Shown piece by piece: positions 59,946-64,000 of a DNA stretch of 64,000 nucleotides (positions are counted from its first letter, which is position 1; each line of letters opens with the position of its first letter). Origin of the DNA: Modestobacter sp. L9-4 (GTDB lineage Bacteria > Actinomycetota > Actinomycetes > Mycobacteriales > Geodermatophilaceae); NCBI RefSeq assembly GCF_019112525.1, contig NZ_CP077800.1, positions 3,906,001 to 3,970,000 of the forward strand, read 5' to 3'. A program made the position numbers and the translations under genes. The notes beneath the pieces are model-generated. The model worked only from the letters and a program-made list of their open reading frames with translations. It made no database searches and was not told the DNA's origin.

Positions 59946-61250
59946 GTGCTGTCCCGCATCGACCTGCGAGGGTCCGCTCTGCCCGGGCCCCGTGAGCTCG
60001 CCCATCTGCTGCCGCGTGCCGGCACCGACATCGACGCGGTGCTCGCCACGGTCCGGCCGATCTGCGAGGACGTGCGGCTGCGCGGTGCGGAGGCGGTCCG
60101 GGAGATCACCGCGCGCCTCGACCGCGTCGACGTCCCCGACATGGCCGTGCCCCAGGCCGCCCTCGACGAGGCGCTGGCCGGCATCGACCCGACCGTGCGC
60201 GCCGCGCTGGAGGAGTCGATCCGCCGGGTGCGGATCGTGCACTCCGACCAGCGCCGCACCGACGTCACCACCCAGGTCGCCCGCGGCGGCACCGTCACCG
60301 AGCGCTGGCTCCCGGTGCGCCGCGTCGGGCTGTACGTGCCCGGTGGCCTCGCCCCGCTGCTGAGCTCGGTGGTGATGAACGTCGTCCCGGCCCAGATCGC
60401 CGGCGTGGAGTCCATCGCCGTGGCCAGCCCGCCGCAGCGCGACAACGGCGGCCTGCCCGACCCCGGCGTCCTGGCGGCGTGCGCGCTGCTCGGCGTCACC
60501 GAGGTCTACGCCGTCGGCGGTGCGCAGGCGATCGCCGTCTTCGGCTACGGCGCCGGTGCCTGCGAGCCGGTCGACCTGGTCACCGGCCCGGGCAACGTCT
60601 ACGTCACCGCGGCCAAGCGGCTGCTGCGCGGCCTGATCGGCATCGACTCCGAGGCCGGCCCGACCGAGGTCGCCGTCCTCGCCGACGACACCGCCGACCC
60701 CGGGCACGTGGCCGCGGACCTGATCAGCCAGGCCGAGCACGACCCGCTGGCCGGCGCCGTCCTGGTCACCACCAGCGAGGAGCTCGCCGACGCCGTGCTC
60801 GCGCAGGTGCCCGCCCAGGTCGCGGCCACCAAGCACACCGAGCGGATCACCACCGCCCTCAACGGCACCCAGTCCGGCATCGTGCTGGTCGACGACCTCG
60901 ACGCCGGCCTGGCCGTGGTCGACGCCTACGCCGCCGAGCACCTGGAGATCCAGACCCGCGACCCGCGCGAGGTGGCGATGCGGGTGCGCAACGCCGGTGC
61001 GGTCTTCGTCGGGCCATGGGCGCCGGTGTCGCTGGGCGACTACATCGCCGGGTCCAACCACGTGCTGCCCACCGGCGGCTGCGCCCGGCACTCCAGCGGG
61101 CTGAGCGTGCAGACCTTCCTGCGCGGCATCCACCTCGTGGAGTACGACGAGCAGGCCCTCGCCGAGGTCGCCGGGCACATCGACGCCCTGGCCCACGCCG
61201 AGGACCTGCCCGGGCACGCGGCCGCCGTCCGCGTCCGGCAGCGGCCGTGA
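59946..61250 (+). CDS. hisD: Histidinol dehydrogenase
   Basis: A 434-residue NAD- and zinc-dependent enzyme of the last two steps of histidine synthesis (histidinol to histidine). Motifs seen: [30 protein letters not shown] near residue 120, [48 protein letters not shown] near residue 235, [14 protein letters not shown] with the zinc His, [13 protein letters not shown] with the catalytic EH, and [31 protein letters not shown] 59946 has GGAGGT upstream and gives a standard start. The stop overlaps hisC by 4 bases. Confidence 0.97.
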   Translation: MLSRIDLRGSALPGPRELAHLLPRAGTDIDAVLATVRPICEDVRLRGAEAVREITARLDRVDVPDMAVPQAALDEALAGIDPTVRAALEESIRRVRIVHSDQRRTDVTTQVARGGTVTERWLPVRRVGLYVPGGLAPLLSSVVMNVVPAQIAGVESIAVASPPQRDNGGLPDPGVLAACALLGVTEVYAVGGAQAIAVFGYGAGACEPVDLVTGPGNVYVTAAKRLLRGLIGIDSEAGPTEVAVLADDTADPGHVAADLISQAEHDPLAGAVLVTTSEELADAVLAQVPAQVAATKHTERITTALNGTQSGIVLVDDLDAGLAVVDAYAAEHLEIQTRDPREVAMRVRNAGAVFVGPWAPVSLGDYIAGSNHVLPTGGCARHSSGLSVQTFLRGIHLVEYDEQALAEVAGHIDALAHAEDLPGHAAAVRVRQRP

Positions 61251-62353
61251 CCGGCCTGGAGGAGCTGCCGCTGCGCCCGGAGCTGCGGGGCAAGACCGCC
61301 TACGGGGCGCCCCAGCTGGCGGTCGCACACCAGCTCAACACCAACGAGAACCCCTACCCGCTGCCCGGCGGGCTGCTGGCCGACCTCGGCACGGCGCTGG
61401 CCGAGGCCTCCCGCGGGCTCAACCGGTACCCCGACCGCGACGCAGTCGCGCTGCGCACCGACCTCGCCACCTACCTGACCCACACCAGCGGGGAGCAGGT
61501 CGGCGTCGACCAGGTGTGGGCGGCCAACGGCTCCAACGAGGTGCTCCAGCAGCTGCTGCAGACCTTCGGCGGCGCGGACCGCACGGCGCTGGGCTTCACG
61601 CCGTCCTACTCGATGCACCCGATCATCGCCGGCAGCACGAGCACCGCCTGGGTCGACGGGCACCGGCGGGCGGACTTCACGATCGACACCGCCGCGGCGG
61701 TCGCCCAGGTGCGCGAGGTGCGCCCGGACGTCGTCTTCGTGACCAGCCCGAACAACCCGACCGGCACCGCGGTCGACCTGGACACCATCGCCGCGCTCTA
61801 CGACGCGACCGACGGCGTGCTCGTGGTCGACGAGGCCTACACCGAGTTCGCCCGCACGGGCACCGTGTCCGCGCTGTCGCTGCTGCCCGGGCGTCCGCGC
61901 CTGGTGGTCAGCCGCACGATGAGCAAGGCGTTCGGCATGGCCGGGCTCCGGCTGGGCTACCTGGCCGCCGACCCCGCGGTGGTCCAGGCCGTGCAGCTGG
62001 TGCGCCTGCCCTACCACCTGAGCTCGCTCACCCAGGCCGCCGCCCGGGCCGCGCTGGCACACACCGACGAGCTGCTGGCCACCGTCGAGGCGGTGAAGGC
62101 CCAGCGCGACCGGATCGTCGCCGCACTGCCCTTGCTCGGCCTGACCAGCGTGCCCAGCGACGCCAACTTCGTGCTGTTCGGCCACTTCGCCGATGCCCCC
62201 GCGGCCTGGCAGGCGCTGCTCGACCGCGGCGTCCTGGTCCGCGACGTCGGCCTGCCCGGCTGGCTGCGGGTGACCGCCGGCACGCCGGAGGAGACCGACG
62301 CCTTCCTCACCGCCCTGGGTGAGGTGGCCCCGAGCCACCGCCTGGGAGACTGA
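61247..62353 (+). CDS. hisC: Histidinol-phosphate aminotransferase
   Basis: A 368-residue fold-type I PLP aminotransferase converting imidazole-acetol phosphate to histidinol phosphate. [15 protein letters not shown] near residue 23, [33 protein letters not shown] near residue 165, [11 protein letters not shown], and the PLP Lys in [22 protein letters not shown] near residue 226 are all present; the C-terminal [19 protein letters not shown] includes the phosphate-binding Arg. GTG 61247 overlaps hisD; hisB starts 4 bases after its stop. Confidence 0.96.
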   Translation: MTGLEELPLRPELRGKTAYGAPQLAVAHQLNTNENPYPLPGGLLADLGTALAEASRGLNRYPDRDAVALRTDLATYLTHTSGEQVGVDQVWAANGSNEVLQQLLQTFGGADRTALGFTPSYSMHPIIAGSTSTAWVDGHRRADFTIDTAAAVAQVREVRPDVVFVTSPNNPTGTAVDLDTIAALYDATDGVLVVDEAYTEFARTGTVSALSLLPGRPRLVVSRTMSKAFGMAGLRLGYLAADPAVVQAVQLVRLPYHLSSLTQAAARAALAHTDELLATVEAVKAQRDRIVAALPLLGLTSVPSDANFVLFGHFADAPAAWQALLDRGVLVRDVGLPGWLRVTAGTPEETDAFLTALGEVAPSHRLGD

Positions 62354-62357
62354 GGCC

Positions 62358-62954
62358 ATGAGCAGGACTGCACGCATCGAGCGGGCCACCAAGGAGACCA
62401 CCCTCGTCGTCGAGGTCGACCTGGACGGCACGGGCACCTCGGACATCGCCACCGGGGTCGGGTTCTACGACCACATGCTCACCGCGCTGAGCAAGCACAG
62501 TGGCATCGACCTCACCGTGCGCGCCGACGGCGACCTGCACATCGACGCCCACCACACCGTCGAGGACGTCGCCATCGCGCTGGGCCAGGCCTTCGCCGAG
62601 GCCCTCGGCGACAAGCGCGGCATCACCCGTTACGGCGACGCGACCATCCCGATGGACGAGGTGCTGGTGCAGGCCGCGGTCGACCTGTCCGGCCGGCCCT
62701 ACTTCGTGCACGCCGAGCCCGAGAACATGACGCCGATGATCGGGCCGGACTACCCGACGTCGCTGACCAAGCACGTGCTCGAGTCCTTCGCGTTCAACGC
62801 CAAGATCAGCCTGCACGTGCGGGTGCTCTACGCCGGCCGCGACGCCCACCACATCGTCGAGGGCCAGTTCAAGGCGCTCGCCCGGGCGCTGCGCACCGCC
62901 GTCGCGCTGGACCCGCGGGTCACCGACGTCCCCTCCACCAAGGGCGCGCTGTGA
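62358..62954 (+). CDS. hisB: Imidazoleglycerol-phosphate dehydratase
   Basis: A 198-residue monofunctional HisB of the actinobacterial type, without the fused histidinol phosphatase of enterics. Manganese-binding His motifs are in [38 protein letters not shown], and [30 protein letters not shown] is also conserved. ATG 62358 is 4 bases after hisC. The stop overlaps the next small gene (GTGA 62951-62954). hisH, hisA and hisF, which often follow in this group, are not within the window. Confidence 0.97.
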   Translation: MSRTARIERATKETTLVVEVDLDGTGTSDIATGVGFYDHMLTALSKHSGIDLTVRADGDLHIDAHHTVEDVAIALGQAFAEALGDKRGITRYGDATIPMDEVLVQAAVDLSGRPYFVHAEPENMTPMIGPDYPTSLTKHVLESFAFNAKISLHVRVLYAGRDAHHIVEGQFKALARALRTAVALDPRVTDVPSTKGAL

Positions 62955-63130
62955 ACTTCGGCATCGCCCTGCTGGTGGTCGGCGGGTTCTTCCTCGGCGG
63001 TGCCTTCAGCATCTTCCGGGCCGACTCCGACACCAAGGGCCGCACCACGGCGCAGCTGGTCTTCGCCGGCATCCTGCTGGTCGCGGCCCTGCTGGCCACG
63101 GTCAGCGGCATCCTCTACCTGGCGGGCTGA
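62951..63130 (+). CDS. Small two-helix membrane protein coupled to hisB
   Basis: A 59-residue protein that overlaps hisB by 4 bases (GTGA). It consists of two hydrophobic segments, [18 protein letters not shown] at residues 5-22 and [25 protein letters not shown] at about 33-57, joined by a charged turn (RADSDTKGR). Similar small membrane proteins are seen between hisB and hisH in actinobacteria. No enzymatic residue is apparent. Function unknown; the overlap suggests co-translation with the his genes. Confidence 0.7.
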   Translation: MNFGIALLVVGGFFLGGAFSIFRADSDTKGRTTAQLVFAGILLVAALLATVSGILYLAG

Positions 63131-63175
63131 CGGCCTCTCCGCACGGTCCACCAGCGACGTGCGAGTCGTGGACGG

Positions 63176-63526
63176 TCACCCGAGGCGGGCGGCGAAGTCC
63201 TCGGCGGTGCGCAGCTGCCGGCGCAGCGTCGCCACCCGCTCGGCGGCCTGCTCGCGGAAGGCGGCCAGCCGGGCCGGGTCGGCCCCCGGGCCGGCGTCGA
63301 GCAGGTCCAGCAGCTCGCGCATCTCCTCGAGGCTGAACCCCAGCGGCTTCATCTGCATGATCACCCGCAGCCGTTCCACGTCGTCCTCGACGTAGAGCCG
63401 GAAGCCGCCGTCCGAGCGCGCCGACGGGACGGCGAGGCCGACCTCCTCGTAGTACCGGATCGTGCGCAGCGACAGCCCGATCCGCTCGGCCACCTCACCG
63501 ATCTGCATCCGCCCGGCGGTGGTCAC
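63176..63526 (-). CDS. MerR-family transcriptional regulator
   Basis: A 116-residue regulator with the winged helix-turn-helix MQIGEVAERIGLSLRTIRYYEEVGLAVPSARSDGGFRLY at residues 7-45 and a dimerising helix after it (EEMRELLDLLDAGPGADPARLAAFREQAAERVATLRRQL). There are no Cys residues, so it is not a classical metal sensor. GTG 63526 overlaps the SulP stop by 4 bases, so it is expressed with and may control the transporter. The ligand is unknown. It is convergent with the his-linked genes over a 45-base gap. Confidence 0.88.
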   Translation of the reverse strand: MTTAGRMQIGEVAERIGLSLRTIRYYEEVGLAVPSARSDGGFRLYVEDDVERLRVIMQMKPLGFSLEEMRELLDLLDAGPGADPARLAAFREQAAERVATLRRQLRTAEDFAARLG

Positions 63527-64000
63527 TGCGCGCCGCCGAGCCTGCCGGCGAGCCGCTGGTGGTAGTGGCCGGTGACGTCGGTGAGCCCGGTGATCTCCAG
63601 GGTCTTGCCGCGGGCGGCGTACTTCTGACCCACCGCGTCGAGCACGGCGACCGACGAGGCGTCCCACACGTGCGCCGCGGAGAGGTCCAGGACGACGTGG
63701 TCGGGGTCGCCGGCGTAGTCGAAGCGGTCGACCAGCTCGTTGGCCGAGGCGAAGAACAGCGCCCCGCGGACGGCGTAGACGCGCTCGCCGTCGGGGCCGT
63801 CGGTGGGCGTGAGGGTGACCAGGTGGGCCACCCGGCGGGCGAAGAGCACGCAGGCGACGACCACACCGACCCCCACGCCGATCGCCAGGTTGCCGGTGAC
63901 CACCACGACCACGACGGTGACGACCATGACGGCGGTCTCGCTGCGCGGCATCGACCGCGCGGTGCGCAGGCTGTGCCAGTCGAAGGTGGTGAGCGCGACG
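63523..64000 (-). CDS. SulP-family anion transporter with STAS domain, cut by the right edge
   Basis: Only the C-terminal 159 residues or so are visible. They show the end of the SulP membrane domain (FDWHSLRTARSMPRSETAVMVVTVVVVVVTGNLAIGVGVGVVVACVLFARRV), then a STAS domain (VYAVRGALFFASANELVDRFDY, VVLDLSAAHVWDASSVAVLDAVGQKYAARGKTLEITGL) with the D-x-S type core DASS. SulP proteins carry sulfate, bicarbonate or dicarboxylates. The stop overlaps the MerR start. The N terminus lies beyond the window. Confidence 0.9.
   Translation of the reverse strand, partial: VALTTFDWHSLRTARSMPRSETAVMVVTVVVVVVTGNLAIGVGVGVVVACVLFARRVAHLVTLTPTDGPDGERVYAVRGALFFASANELVDRFDYAGDPDHVVLDLSAAHVWDASSVAVLDAVGQKYAARGKTLEITGLTDVTGHYHQRLAGRLGGAQ

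Overview
The window is very GC-rich (clearly above 70 percent by eye), densely packed, rich in GTG starts and 4-base ATGA/GTGA overlaps. It carries markers of an actinobacterium: SepF, a Wag31/DivIVA protein directly downstream of the division cluster, an Mqo malate dehydrogenase, a DUF3040 protein and SAV_6107/DUF6504 proteins in front of dnaE2. Codon use, Pro/Ala/Gly-rich linkers and a dispersed palindrome that encodes PRPRPELA-like peptides suggest Geodermatophilaceae (Blastococcus, Geodermatophilus, Modestobacter). That family assignment is inference. No plasmid, phage, insertion sequence, tRNA, rRNA or CRISPR array was seen, so this looks like core chromosome with small accessory islands.

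Layout. 1-3148 (minus): two GNAT acetyltransferases, a YbaK-like deacylase and an MFS exporter. 3270-8060 (plus): a LexA-controlled SOS operon of DUF6504, a SAV_6107 HEPN protein and error-prone polymerase DnaE2, closed by a perfect 20-bp hairpin. 8219-10158: a methyltransferase coupled to an alkaline-phosphatase-fold phosphodiesterase. 10160-12841 (minus): a repeat peptide made of 24-residue units, a JmjC/cupin oxygenase 2 bases downstream, and a sucrase/ferredoxin-like protein. This is the best candidate in the window for an undescribed system. 12980-16066 (plus): acyl-CoA dehydrogenase, PIG-L deacetylase, NodS-like methyltransferase and GT2, all overlapping by 4 bases. 16079-17421: SOS-box-controlled dinB. 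17609-23942: DUF3040, a divergent PRPP-synthetase homologue, and the MoxR/DUF58/transglutaminase operon.

24101-43591 is the division and cell-wall (dcw) cluster: MraZ operator, mraZ, rsmH, ftsL, ftsI, murE, mraY, murD, ftsW, murG, murC, ftsQ, ftsZ, pgeF, yggS, sepF, yggT, wag31. Its products make lipid II precursors (MurC/D/E, MraY, MurG), polymerise and crosslink them at the septum (FtsW/FtsI with FtsL/FtsQ), place the Z ring (FtsZ/SepF) and direct polar growth (Wag31). murF is missing from its usual place: murE and mraY overlap by 4 bases.

43638-64000 is housekeeping: a small membrane protein, eukaryote-like ileS, a K+/H+-type antiporter, mqo, lspA, an RluD-family pseudouridine synthase, a CPBP protease, a GNAT, replicative dnaE1, a repeat-bearing membrane protein, a LON-domain protein, hisD-hisC-hisB with a 59-residue membrane protein, and a SulP transporter/MerR pair cut by the right edge. 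Many genes start 6-8 bases after a -10-like box (TANNNT or ACAAT), which suggests leaderless transcripts. All coordinates were read by hand from the sequence. Family names rest on motif recognition, not database searches.
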